NCBI RefSeq assembly: GCF_000373585.1
Contig: NZ_KB891917.1
Location: 1-48,717, forward strand
Direction of reading: 5' to 3'
Source: Streptomyces sp. MspMP-M5
GTDB lineage: Bacteria; Actinomycetota; Actinomycetes; Streptomycetales; Streptomycetaceae
DNA: 48,717 nt
Shown here: positions 1 to 8,561 of the stretch, in pieces
Layout of the letters: every line of letters starts with the position of its first letter
How positions within the stretch are numbered: the first letter of the stretch is position 1
Made by a program: the position numbers and the translations under genes
The notes under the pieces: model-generated
What the model was told of the DNA's origin: nothing
Databases searched by the model: none
The model's input: the letters and a program-made list of their open reading frames with translations, nothing else

Positions 1-678
1 GTAGGTGGTGAGGTTGCCGCTGACCAGCCAGTCGTCGGTGGCGGGATGGACGGGCACGATGCGGGCGACGACGAACATCCCCTTGCGGAGCTTCCCAAGA
101 GCACGGCGCCCCATGTTGGAGTGGGTCCGGTAGACGAGATCGTCGAGCAGGTTGTGCAGGACGACGGCACCGCGGTCGAGGCGCTGCACCTCGAAGATCC
201 CCTCGACCACGTCACGCCAGCCGAGCAGCATCGCCCGTTCGTCCTCCGGTAGCGGCGGCTGCCGCTGGGTCACGAACCGTCCGACGACGGTGGAGCCGTC
301 TGCCAACCGGTGCTGTAGCGCGAAGTGGTCGATCGTCTGGATGGCGGTCATCTCGTCGAGCCAACCGTGCCGGTCGGCGGCCTCATCGAGTCGGGCATCC
401 AGACGCCTGGCGAATCGTGGACTCTGCGCGAAGGCCACCAGCTCGCTCTTGAGATCCCCGCTCCGCGCCACCAGCCTCTCGACTTGGGGGGTTACCGTGG
501 AGGAATCGCTCTGTCCCACTTCTTCGGCCTGTCTTCCTCTGTCCTTTTCTCCGTGCTTTGCTTGCTGCCGCGAGCCGTTGGCGTCACCAACCTGACGGTC
601 GGCCGGGCCGACGTTGCGCGGCCAGGGCCGCACGAGGCTCCTGCCGCCGCCGGACTCACGACGGCGGCTCTTCGGCAT
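1..678 (-). CDS. Uncharacterised protein, C-terminus outside window
   Basis: An open minus-strand frame runs from an ATG at 676-678 to the left edge without a stop, giving 226 visible codons. The N-terminus is basic and low-complexity (MPKSRRRESGGG) and likely disordered to about residue 60. The rest looks folded, with segments such as DEMTAIQTIDHFALQHRL, VVEGIFEVQRLD and NLLDDLVYRTHSNMG. I recognise no family. The start is not well fixed because no good Shine-Dalgarno precedes it. The gene lies 72 bp downstream of the 376-residue protein gene in the same direction, which suggests a shared transcript with the TOTE helicase cassette. Confidence 0.6.
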   Translation of the reverse strand, partial: MPKSRRRESGGGRSLVRPWPRNVGPADRQVGDANGSRQQAKHGEKDRGRQAEEVGQSDSSTVTPQVERLVARSGDLKSELVAFAQSPRFARRLDARLDEAADRHGWLDEMTAIQTIDHFALQHRLADGSTVVGRFVTQRQPPLPEDERAMLLGWRDVVEGIFEVQRLDRGAVVLHNLLDDLVYRTHSNMGRRALGKLRKGMFVVARIVPVHPATDDWLVSGNLTTY

Positions 679-750
679 GCCTACGAGTCTGGCAGAGGAG
701 GGCAGGGGCGCGAGGCGGGTGGCCGAGGTTATGGGCCTGGCCACCCCTTG

Positions 751-1881
751 TTACCGGAGGTTGTGGCGGTCGAGGCGGCGGATGAAGCCGGGGCGGCGTT
801 GGTGGTCCTCGCGCAGGCGGGTCAGGCGCCGGCCGAAGTCCGTGCGCTGCCCGGTGTGGTCGTAGGCGTCGCGCAGCTCCATGAGGAGGGTGACAGTTGT
901 GTCGTAGGCGCTGGCCTTCTTGGTGGCGATGTGCGCCTCGATCTGCCGCCAGACGGATTCGGCCTCGCGGGCGAGGGCGGTGAGATGCTCGGCACGGGCG
1001 GCGGCCCGTTCGTGTTCGGCGCGCTGTCGGCGTTCGGTGCGCACAGCGTGGGCGGCGTCCAGGAGACTGGCGACTGATCGATGCCGTGCGACAGTGGCGG
1101 GGACGGTGGTGCCGCGCAGGCGGTGCAGGAGGTCGGTGCGCAGCCGGGGTTCGGGGCCGACCGCCAGCCGCAGCAGCAGAGCGTCCTTCTCCTCCTGGGG
1201 GAGGGCGGCGATCAGCCGGGCGAGGTCCTTCTTCGTCGGCCCGGCCGGTTCCTTGGGCATGGCGGGGCTGGCCTGGGCCGCGACCGCGAGCAGGTCGGTA
1301 TCGACGCGCAGGAAGTCGGCGAGCGCGCGCTGAGGGGCGGTCAGAGCGTCGAGCCCGGCTGGGATGGGTGGTTCGAAGGCGGTCTGGTACTCCTCTTCTT
1401 CGTCGTCTTCGAGTTCCCAGGCGGTGAGGGCGGAGAGCCAGGCGAGGTAGAGGGGGCGCAGGTCGCCGGCGGCGAGTTCGTCGCGTACGCCGATGAGGGC
1501 GGCTAGGCAGTCGTCGGCGTCTTCGACCCAGTCGGCGTCCTCGTCCTCGTTGGTGAGGTCGAGCAGGAGGTGGGTGCGGGTGGCCCAGGCGTCGACGCGG
1601 TGGTCGAGGCAGTACGGCCGTACCGCGGCAAGGTTCAAGGCCGACTTAGGTAGGCGGAGCATCAGCCGGTGGGTGCCCCAGTTGGTGACGTACAGGTGGG
1701 CGTCGAAGTAGCGCTCGACCATGTGGCGCGGATCGCCGCGCAGGTCACCCCAGTTGTAGCCATTGGTGAAACTGGTCGCGGTGATCCGGGCCCGAGTGGA
1801 GATGGCCCGCAGCTGTTCCTGCTCGTCGTCGCTGAGCGGCCGGTCGAGGGCTTGGAACTCGTAGTACTGGTACTCGCTCAC
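751..1881 (-). CDS. Conserved protein of unknown function next to TOTE helicase
   Basis: 376 residues, starting with GTG at 1879-1881 (SEYQYYEFQ follows). The frame stays open upstream, but that extension is low-complexity and overlaps the helicase in another frame, so the GTG is preferred. The first 160 residues are rich in aromatic and acidic residues, with a very acidic stretch near DEDADWVEDADD. A 70-residue helical segment follows, and then an Arg/Ala/Glu-rich region from about residue 270 that should form a long helix or coiled coil. There is no Walker motif, signal peptide or membrane segment. I cannot name a family. Its place between a primase-helicase and a third unknown gene suggests a partner protein in a nucleic-acid conflict system. 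That role is inference only. Confidence 0.75.
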   Translation of the reverse strand: MSEYQYYEFQALDRPLSDDEQEQLRAISTRARITATSFTNGYNWGDLRGDPRHMVERYFDAHLYVTNWGTHRLMLRLPKSALNLAAVRPYCLDHRVDAWATRTHLLLDLTNEDEDADWVEDADDCLAALIGVRDELAAGDLRPLYLAWLSALTAWELEDDEEEEYQTAFEPPIPAGLDALTAPQRALADFLRVDTDLLAVAAQASPAMPKEPAGPTKKDLARLIAALPQEEKDALLLRLAVGPEPRLRTDLLHRLRGTTVPATVARHRSVASLLDAAHAVRTERRQRAEHERAAARAEHLTALAREAESVWRQIEAHIATKKASAYDTTVTLLMELRDAYDHTGQRTDFGRRLTRLREDHQRRPGFIRRLDRHNLR

Positions 1882-2221
1882 ACGGCGGACCCTACCGCCG
1901 CCGCTGGCGGGTGGGGACGGGAACCGGGCGAGGTGGCAGGGGGCGCTCAGCCGCTGTGCCGGTGCGGCGTGGGTGAGCCGGTGCGTGCGGTCATGAGGAA
2001 GCAGGCTGTGACGGCCAGGTGAGCCTGAACGGGCCGCGGAGCTGGGGGTGTGGGCGGAGGCCGTGGTGGTGCTGGAGCTGGCCGTGGTGGGTTGGATCCG
2101 CGGTGGGTTGGTTGTGGTGCAGCGACAAGACGCGGTGGGGTGACGGTGGCTCGCGGGTCGGCGTGGCCCGGGGGACAGGGCAGGGAGAGAGCCAGGGCGG
2201 TGGTCGGTTTGGTCGGCTCCG
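1882..2221 (-). other. 340 bp gap between helicase and downstream gene
   Basis: Very GC-rich and low-complexity. No open frame here has a credible start or convincing codon use. The minus-strand frame stays open through most of it only because stop codons are rare at this GC content. It may hold a weak promoter or a decayed gene end; I see nothing specific. Confidence 0.5.
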
Positions 2222-4873
2222 CTACACGCTGAGCACGGTGTTCGGCCCGCCCGTGATCGGGTGGGCGGTGTGCCAGGCGCACCAGATCTCCGCGCGAAGC
2301 CTGCCTCGAAGCGGTACGTCCATACCCTGGCTTCGCGCCCAGGCCCGGACCACGGCCACGTTCGGTGCCGGCATCGTGGTCCGTGATTCCCGGGCAGCGG
2401 GGACAGGTGTGGTAGGCAGCGTGGGCGGCAGGTTCTCAGGACTGGTCGTGGTGAAGCCGCGGCGTTCGAGAATGCGGCGGCGTTTCCGGTACATGCGCTC
2501 CAGTAGGGGGACACCGGCGTCGAGATAGTCGTGGGCTTCGACGTGGGACTTCCTCGCCTCGGTGTTGCGCATGATCCGGCCGACTTGCTGGATGACGCGC
2601 CCTTTGAAAGAGATGGGGCTGGTGAGGAACAGGGTGTCGAGCCGCGGTGCGTCGAAGCCTTCGCCGACGAGTTTGTCGATGGCCAGCAGTACCAACGGTG
2701 TGTCACTCTCCTCGGCCAGCACTGCGCGGACCCGGGCGCGCTCGGCCGACGGCATGCCGCCGTGGAGGACCAGCGGGGTGATGCTGCGCGGTGTGAGGGC
2801 TTCGGTGAGCTGGTGGAGGTGTTCGACACGGTTGGTCAGTGCCAGGCTGCACCGGCCGCGTCGGAAGGCGTCGGCGATGTCCGCCGCGATCAGCTGGTTG
2901 CGATCGTCATGGTGGGCGAGTTCGTTGTAGATGGCCTGGATGGAGGCGCCGTCGAAGCCCGGCTCGTCGGTGGTGAAGGGTGTGGGGTGCACGACGAGGT
3001 GCTTGTCGAAGGTGCTGGCGTCGTCGATCTCGTGGCGAATCGGTCCGCACTGCATCGTGATCACCGGATCCATCTGGTCCGCGCGGTAGGGGGTTGCGGA
3101 CAGCCCGACCCAGCGTGGCGCCTTCGCGCTGCGGATCGCGGCCTCGGCACCGGGTGCGCCGACGGCGTGGCACTCGTCCACGATGACCAGCCCGTACCCG
3201 TCGAGCAGGCCATCGGGGGCGTCGCGGTGGGACAGCGTCTGCAGCATGATCAGGTCGACGACATGGCCACGGCGATCCTTGCCTCCGCCCAGCGTCCCCA
3301 CCTGCTCGTCGCCGAGATCGAGGAAGGCCGCCAGCCGCTCCTTCCACTGGGTCAGCAGCTCCGCCCGGTTCACGATCACCGCAGTCGGGGTGCGGTGCCG
3401 GGCGATCAGAGCGCAGGCCATAACGGTCTTGCCCGAGCCGGGCGGTGCGACCAGGGTGCCCGTGGGATGCTTGGCCATTACTTCCACTGCGGCCTGCTGA
3501 GCGGCAGTCAACTCACCAGTGAACCGGGCTCTGATGGGTGCGGGTACGGGAAGATCCTTGGTGATATCGAGGGTGCCGCCCGCGGCGGAGATGAGCTGGG
3601 TGGCTTCGTCCGCCAGGCCGCGGGGCAGCCTGAGCCAGTCGGGATCTGACGCGTCGAAGCAGCAGACGAGGCGCGGAGTGTTGAAGGTGGAGAAGCGCTG
3701 GTTCTGCTTGCGGTAGAACTCCGGGTTGTGGAACGCCGCCGCGTGCTTGAGCGCGGCCAGCAGCTGCGGCGGGAGCCCGGTTGCGGAGACCGCCAGCATC
3801 GCCGCGAGCCGGGCTGCAACGTGTGCGGGCGCCTTGCCGAGGGTCTTGCGGCGGGGCTTGGACCCCGGTTCCGGGGCGGTGTGGGACGGGCCGGCTTTGA
3901 CGGGGCCGAGGTTGTCCACCAGCGCCTCGACGTCGACCTGAGAGAGCCTTTCGGTGTGCGAAAGCTGGGCGAACTGGTCGGGATAAGGCTGCCAGGTCTC
4001 GGGATCCACGAAGACGGTAGTGCCCTTGACGCGGGAGACACCGTGCAGCGGCAGCGCGATCAGGCTGCCGAACCGGAAGCTGCCCTTGGCGTTGATCGGC
4101 AGGAAGTCCTGGGCGGGGAAGAGCCGGTCGTAGCTGGACAGTGCCATCTGCCCGCGGGCGTCGATCGCCTGGCGCAGCAGCGCCATCCCCAGCGCACGGG
4201 CGGTGGCCGCGGCGACGGGGGAGGTGAAGAAAATCCAGACATGTGCCCCCTTCCCGGAGCGGGAAACCTCGAGTAGCGCGGGGACCCCCGCCTCGCGGCA
4301 GGCCGTGATGTACGCGACGGCGTCGCCGCGCCAGTCGCTGCCGTCCTTGCCGTCGAAGTCGACCGCGAGCAGTCGGCAAGTGTCGTCCGCCAGCAGCGGA
4401 TACAGACCGATGTGCAGCTCGCTGCGGCCCTGCCGGGTGGGGTCGAGATGGCGGTAGACGGTCTCGTCGGTCAGCGGCCAGAACGCCCGGTCCGCCTCGG
4501 CCTTGTTCTTGTCGAACGGATTGTCCTCGGCCGGGCTCCAGCCCGTCCGGCCGGACTTGGCGCTCACCCAGCGCCGCGCGTACACGTCCTCGCGCCCCTC
4601 GAACAGGGCTCTGAACAGGGCGATCTTTGCCTCAGCGTTGGAGGAGGCATCTGCGTACGGAAGCCCTCCGACGGGCGCCGCCGGTACGGACACGGGAACG
4701 GGCGGCATCGAAGGGGCGTCGGTGCGAACACCCGGGTCCAGAAGGCTGCGAAGCCGTGCATTGTCAGCTCTCAGCCGGGAGAGCTCGTCGCGTAGTTCTG
4801 CGTTTTCCTCCAGTGCCACGTCGAGGCGGATGCGCAACTCGTCAGGGTCGAAGCAGTCGGACCAGTCCTTCAC
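2222..4873 (-). CDS. TOTE-type primase/SF2 helicase with Lsr2-like C-terminal domain
   Basis: 883 residues. The GTG start at 4873 is fixed by a strong AAGGGGG Shine-Dalgarno just upstream. In order: coiled coil (about 18-45); a TOTE-type archaeo-eukaryotic primase domain (about 80-320) with the metal-binding pair in AVDFD (170-174) and the RSGKGAHVWIFF strand (205-216); a linker; then a superfamily 2 helicase with Walker A PPGSGKT (477-483), DECH box (566-569), SAT motif (592-594) and motif VI QQVGRIMR (762-769). The last about 35 residues (RAWARSQG, then an RGR at 856-858, then an Ala/Trp helix) match the pattern of the Lsr2 C-terminal AT-hook-like domain. TOTE systems are predicted, mainly from genome comparison, to act in conflicts over nucleic acids. 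The likely role here is recognising and remodelling foreign DNA. The primase and helicase calls are strong; the Lsr2-like call is moderate. Confidence 0.9.
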   Translation of the reverse strand: MKDWSDCFDPDELRIRLDVALEENAELRDELSRLRADNARLRSLLDPGVRTDAPSMPPVPVSVPAAPVGGLPYADASSNAEAKIALFRALFEGREDVYARRWVSAKSGRTGWSPAEDNPFDKNKAEADRAFWPLTDETVYRHLDPTRQGRSELHIGLYPLLADDTCRLLAVDFDGKDGSDWRGDAVAYITACREAGVPALLEVSRSGKGAHVWIFFTSPVAAATARALGMALLRQAIDARGQMALSSYDRLFPAQDFLPINAKGSFRFGSLIALPLHGVSRVKGTTVFVDPETWQPYPDQFAQLSHTERLSQVDVEALVDNLGPVKAGPSHTAPEPGSKPRRKTLGKAPAHVAARLAAMLAVSATGLPPQLLAALKHAAAFHNPEFYRKQNQRFSTFNTPRLVCCFDASDPDWLRLPRGLADEATQLISAAGGTLDITKDLPVPAPIRARFTGELTAAQQAAVEVMAKHPTGTLVAPPGSGKTVMACALIARHRTPTAVIVNRAELLTQWKERLAAFLDLGDEQVGTLGGGKDRRGHVVDLIMLQTLSHRDAPDGLLDGYGLVIVDECHAVGAPGAEAAIRSAKAPRWVGLSATPYRADQMDPVITMQCGPIRHEIDDASTFDKHLVVHPTPFTTDEPGFDGASIQAIYNELAHHDDRNQLIAADIADAFRRGRCSLALTNRVEHLHQLTEALTPRSITPLVLHGGMPSAERARVRAVLAEESDTPLVLLAIDKLVGEGFDAPRLDTLFLTSPISFKGRVIQQVGRIMRNTEARKSHVEAHDYLDAGVPLLERMYRKRRRILERRGFTTTSPENLPPTLPTTPVPAARESRTTMPAPNVAVVRAWARSQGMDVPLRGRLRAEIWCAWHTAHPITGGPNTVLSV

Positions 4874-5040
4874 ACCCCCTTATGATCCAGACCGTGCGTT
4901 CCTCGCGTAGCGAAAACGGTCACGTTTTTCAGTCTCCGGCCATCCTGTGCGGCTTCCGAGACCTATGCACACCGCGAGCGTCTGCTGCCCGGATCAGCAG
5001 CAGTTCGGCTCAAGTGCCGTGCCGGTCCGCCGTCCGAGCG

Positions 5041-5053
5041 GACCATTCTGGTC
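5041..5053. promoter_or_regulatory. Short palindrome at a small-gene start
   Basis: GACCA-TTC-TGGTC is a perfect 5+3+5 inverted repeat that ends right before the ATG of the small open frame at 5054, where the ribosome binding site would normally lie. It is a possible operator or leader hairpin, but a repeat this short can arise by chance. Confidence 0.2.
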
Positions 5054-5200
5054 ATGACTGATGAGAAGCCCAGAGGGCGGCGACCCGAGCCGGCCGGCGA
5101 AGCGCTGCAGAGCTATCAAGCGCGAGCGATCCCCCCCCGTGCGCTCCAGCGGCTCGTTGACCACCCCGAGGGCGTCCGGAAGGGAGACGAGAGCGAGTGA
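5054..5200 (+). CDS. Possible small protein, 48 residues
   Basis: Reads MTDEKPRGRRPEPAGEALQS at the N-terminus and continues charged, ending KGDESE. About 70% of third positions are G or C, compatible with real coding but below the neighbouring average. There is no Shine-Dalgarno; a short palindrome occupies that position. It is transcribed away from the helicase. It could be a real small gene, or a leftover N-terminus of a longer gene, since the next 1 kb looks decayed. No family recognised. Confidence 0.3.
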   Translation: MTDEKPRGRRPEPAGEALQSYQARAIPPRALQRLVDHPEGVRKGDESE

Positions 5201-6245
5201 GCCAGCCCTTTATGGAGCGTCGCGGTAGGACGTGAACCTGCGGCTTGCGCGCAGTCGTTATCACGGCGCCGGTCACATTCGGTTGACCTGCTGGTTTTGA
5301 CGGGCAACGGGCCAAGCGGATGGCATGTACGCGATGTGCGTGCCCTATGGGCGCGCGCATCGCGGCGCTGCGCTAGCCGCGCGCACCGGCTACGACCTGC
5401 GCATTTCCGCGCAGAATCAAGCCGCAGGTTGGGCGCCCCGGCGGGAGCCGACGACTAGGGCTGGTCGTGCCGCAGCCCCTGTGAGCTGCAGAGATTCGCT
5501 CGTGGTGACCATGTCGACGCATCTGCCGAAGACGCGTGCCAGGTGACGTGGTGATCACGCTTCTCAGGTCTCTCCTGCTCTGCGCGGGTTCGAGCCCTCG
5601 CGGGGCGCGATACAGATGGGAACGGGCATGACGTGCGGTTCTCCGGATCCGTGGTCACCGCCGAGGGCCTGTACGACCTCTCGTAGTCACTGGAAGCCCT
5701 GGGCAGGAGCTGCAACGGGGAGGGACGCGAGCGGCGCGGATCCCCATCGAACCGAGCCGTGGAACTGCTCCAGCGTGGCCACGAAGTCGCTGGACGACAG
5801 GTCGCGCAGACAGATAGGCAGCAGCACCTCACCAATCTTCGGGAACTTGCGGCATCAAGGCGACGGGGGAGCCTCCCGGCCAAAGGCTGGGGGCGATCGC
5901 CCCGGAGAATCGCTTGTGCTCGCCGGCGGCCTCGTCGACGCGCCTATCGTTCACCCGCGCGACCTTCACCTTGACCACCCGGCAGTGGTCGATACCTTCC
6001 TCGGCTGGTGATGGCCCGCCGCAGACCACCAAGTGACGCCCATGCTCGTCACACCGAAATCCGCCAACACCCATATGTATACGCACAGTTGACTCATAAC
6101 CATGACGTCGCCCGATGTCGCAGACAGCGCGGCGTGGCGCTCACCGCCACCAGGCCAGTGGGTGAGAAGGTTCGAGACGTAAGGACGTTCGGGCTTCAGT
6201 AGCCGGTGATGGCCCGCAGGGGCGGGCTGGAAGGGAAGGTACGCG
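5201..6245. other. Decayed intergenic region before the peptide locus
   Basis: About 1 kb without a supportable gene. It contains copy A of the dispersed repeat. Around 5630-5880 a plus-strand reading that needs frame changes and crosses a stop codon gives protein-like text (GSVVTAEGLYDLS, then AVELLQRGHEVAGRQVA), suggesting a broken gene. A sequence at about 5588-5600 resembles a tRNA T-loop but does not fold as a proper T-arm. The overall impression is a scar of past insertions and deletions. Confidence 0.5.
5421..5546. repeat. Dispersed direct repeat, copy A
   Basis: The 90-base core at 5457-5546 matches 19257-19346 at 72 of 90 positions by direct comparison without gaps, and weaker similarity reaches back to about 5421. 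Both copies lie in the same orientation, exactly 13,800 bases apart. In one plus-strand frame both copies end in a similar peptide (SLVVT..S..LPKTR, then a stop), and several differences are synonymous, so the repeat may be the remnant of a coding 3' end. Identity of the parent element is unknown. Confidence 0.75.
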
Positions 6246-6848
6246 ATGCGAGTGCTCTTGGCCGAAGATATGCAGCTTCTGCGTGGCTCGTTGGCCAGCC
6301 TGCTGCGGCAGGAACCGGACATCGAGATCGTGGCGGAGTTGGAACGTGGGGACGCAATTGTGCCGACCGCACTGCGTACGGAACCCGATCTCGCGCTAAT
6401 AGATATCGGCCTACCAGGTATGGACGGGCTCACTGCTGCGGCCCGATTGCACGAACGCCTCCCGTCATGCCGATGCCTCATCGTCACAAGCCTGGGTCAG
6501 CCCGGGAATGTCAGACGTGCTCTGGAGGCACACGCCACGGGATTCCTGTTAAAGGACACCCCGCCGGACCAACTGATCCTCGCCATACGAAAGGTCGCCA
6601 ACGGCGAGCGGGTCATCGATTCGGAGCTGGCGGCAGCAGCGTTGGAGAGCGCTCCGAACCCCTTCACCGCACGGGAGGCCGAGGTGCTGCGGCATGCGGC
6701 CGAAGGTGCGCGACCTCAAGAAATCGCCGAGCGCCTCCACCTGGAGCTCAGCACCGTACGGAACCACCTGTCGAGGGTCGTCACCAAGTCAGGCGCCAGA
6801 AATCGTGTCGACGCCATCCGGATTGCCCTACATGAGGGATGGATCTGA
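6246..6848 (+). CDS. NarL/FixJ-family response regulator
   Basis: 200 residues. The ATG at 6246 follows an AAGGGAAGG ribosome binding site. The receiver domain (1-115) has acidic residues E7 and D8, phosphorylation site D53 (ALIDIGLPGMDG), switch Thr/Ser in IVTS and Lys in LLKD. A LuxR-type helix-turn-helix follows (about 137-195; FTAREAEVLRHAAEGARPQE, STVRNHLSRV). The partner is probably the kinase gene on the opposite strand; the two 3' ends overlap by 21 bases. Together they lie directly upstream of the lanthipeptide genes, so regulation of that locus is the simplest guess. Such pairs are more often codirectional; the convergent order is odd. Confidence 0.93.
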   Translation: MRVLLAEDMQLLRGSLASLLRQEPDIEIVAELERGDAIVPTALRTEPDLALIDIGLPGMDGLTAAARLHERLPSCRCLIVTSLGQPGNVRRALEAHATGFLLKDTPPDQLILAIRKVANGERVIDSELAAAALESAPNPFTAREAEVLRHAAEGARPQEIAERLHLELSTVRNHLSRVVTKSGARNRVDAIRIALHEGWI

Positions 6849-8069
6849 CGTCTTCCAAGGGAGCAGGCGCCGTTGGGCCAGAGAAGCGCTGTCAGCGCTG
6901 GCTGTGCCTGTGGCCGGACGGTCGGCCAGCAGGCGGGCCTCCAGCCGGAACTCTTCTCCCCGGGCAGTTGCTGAGCGAGAAACGAGCAGGGTACCTCCTA
7001 GGAGGGCAACGCGTTCAGCCAGGTTCCGCAGCCCGTTCGCGTTAGAGGACTCGCCACCACCTACGGGATGGGGACGATCGTTCACGACGATCAGCCGCGT
7101 AGCGCCCTTGTGCTGGGTGATCCGTACAGTGCAGTGGCGTGCCGTACTGTGACGCACGACATTGGTCACCGCCTCCCTGAGCACCGCGGCGAGGGTGCTG
7201 CCGGCCCCCGGCGACAGGGCAACGCCGTGGCACCAGAAGTGGGGCACTATACCGGCCGCCTGGAGAGTCAATCGGGCGGAAGCCAGCTCCGACTCCAAGG
7301 ATAGGTGGCGATAACCGTGGGCTACCTTGCGTACTTCAGCGTGAGTCTGTCGGATGGCCTTGGTGAGCTCGACGAGCTCGGCACGAGCGGCCTGGGGGTT
7401 GCCCTGCGCGAGCAGACGGTGGGTCAGCTCGGCCTTGACCGCAGCGCTGGAGAGAGTGTGGCCCACCAGATCGTGGAGGTCCCGCGCGATCCGCAACCGC
7501 TCCTGTGTGACGGCCAGCTGCGTCAAATCTCTACGCAAGGCGTGGACCTCGCGGATCTGATTGGCCAGTCGCATCACGGCGAACAGTGTCAATCCAATCA
7601 ACGCGGTGATCACCTGCCCCTCCAGGGCGCCATGCACCTCGTGGCTCCCTACGTAGCCCAGCAGCGGGTTGGCGACAGTCACACAGCCGGCAAGGAGCCA
7701 AGCCGCCCGGCCATGCACGCTGAACAACAAGGAGCCGACGAAAAGGCCCGGCACGCCATTCCACAGCTCTCCGAAAAGGAGATACGGGAGGTGGGTCAGT
7801 AGACCCTGAAACGTCAGAATTAAGGGCCTCCAACGTAGGGGATTCCCGCGCAAGACACAGGCACTGACCTGTATCTGCACTGCGATGAGTACGGCCGCTA
7901 TGATTCCACTGACGGTGATGGTAGCTGCAGTCGCTGAGGCCCTGGCGATACGTAAGATCACCATGCCCAGGAAGCCAGCGGAGACGGTTGTAACGATAAC
8001 CAGTGTCCATACGTGCGCTCTTGGCAGCGTGCCGAGCTCCCTGCCGAACTTCGGTGATACGTCCCCCAT
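6828..8069 (-). CDS. NarL-type sensor histidine kinase
   Basis: 413 residues. Three in-frame ATGs exist (8132, 8105, 8069); only the one at 8069 has a good Shine-Dalgarno (GGAGGA, 6 bases upstream), so it is chosen. Five or six membrane segments fill residues 20-170. Then comes the dimerisation/phosphoacceptor helix with His199 in RIARDLHDLVGH, an N-box (REAVTNVVRHS, about 298-308), a G-box around GLRNLAERVALLGG (346-359), and a short tail. This is the HisKA_3/HATPase architecture, as in DesK and LiaS. The short loops suggest it senses the membrane or a ligand within it. Likely partner: the convergent response regulator at 6246. Confidence 0.92.
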   Translation of the reverse strand: MGDVSPKFGRELGTLPRAHVWTLVIVTTVSAGFLGMVILRIARASATAATITVSGIIAAVLIAVQIQVSACVLRGNPLRWRPLILTFQGLLTHLPYLLFGELWNGVPGLFVGSLLFSVHGRAAWLLAGCVTVANPLLGYVGSHEVHGALEGQVITALIGLTLFAVMRLANQIREVHALRRDLTQLAVTQERLRIARDLHDLVGHTLSSAAVKAELTHRLLAQGNPQAARAELVELTKAIRQTHAEVRKVAHGYRHLSLESELASARLTLQAAGIVPHFWCHGVALSPGAGSTLAAVLREAVTNVVRHSTARHCTVRITQHKGATRLIVVNDRPHPVGGGESSNANGLRNLAERVALLGGTLLVSRSATARGEEFRLEARLLADRPATGTASADSASLAQRRLLPWKTSDPSLM

Positions 8070-8561
8070 GAAATCCTCCGAAGTGAGTGCATTTCCGTTG
8101 ATCATGCAGACGTCGGCTCCGGGAAGTCGCACCGCCTGTCTTCCGGGGCCGGCACACCTTCCGTAGGTGCCAACGACGTCGCGAAGACGTTCTCGCCCTC
8201 ACGAAGATCGGCGGCAATCATAGGTGGCGCCGCGAATCATGACCTTTTGTTTTTCGCCAACCTGAGCGAGATTGAACTCGACGCTTGCCCAAGCAGCAGC
8301 CCTGAGTCGCTGGGACCGGATTACCGGATTCCGGTTTTTGCGATGCGAGGCGCCGCCTGCCGGCAGCTTGCCACGCTGACTCAGGCGGCCGCTGCCCCGC
8401 AACTGTGAAGTATTAACAGAAGGTTTCAGGAGTTTCTCTCTCGTCACGAGGCGACTCACCAGACAAGATTCATGTTGCGCCGACCAAGAACGCGGGGCGC
8501 CGACTGGGATCCTCCGGATCGCCAGGTCGGGGGGAACTGGCAGATAGCAGAGGGGAATTCG
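8070..8561. promoter_or_regulatory. 492 bp divergent control region between kinase and lanKC
   Basis: Separates the minus-strand kinase from plus-strand lanKC. No credible gene is present; a minus-strand frame that runs on into lanKC is antisense noise. It should hold promoters for both directions. A 13-base palindrome followed by a T-run lies at 8323-8339. I could not assign -35/-10 boxes with confidence. Confidence 0.45.
8323..8335. promoter_or_regulatory. Palindrome ACCGGA-T-TCCGGT, possible operator
   Basis: Perfect 6+1+6 inverted repeat followed by TTTT, with another GACCGGATT direct repeat just upstream (8313-8322). It lies about 230 bases upstream of the lanKC start. It may be a binding site for the adjacent response regulator, or a weak terminator stem for an upstream leader transcript. 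Confidence 0.3.

Noticed and set aside
751..2829. Single 692-codon minus-strand gene covering the 376-residue protein and 950 bases upstream
   Set aside because: The upstream part overlaps the helicase gene in another frame, is low-complexity Pro/Arg/Ser, and the SEYQYYEF start with GTG fits a natural protein beginning.
4910..4923. 14-base identity GCGAAAACGGTCAC shared with 21778-21791, both near starts of defence genes
   Set aside because: A few exact 14-mers are expected by chance in a window of this size; flanks do not match.
5585..5610. tRNA-like T-arm (GGGTTCGAGCCC) suggesting a tRNA attachment site
   Set aside because: The stem does not pair in the 5-bp/7-base T-arm geometry and no anticodon or D-arm is found upstream.
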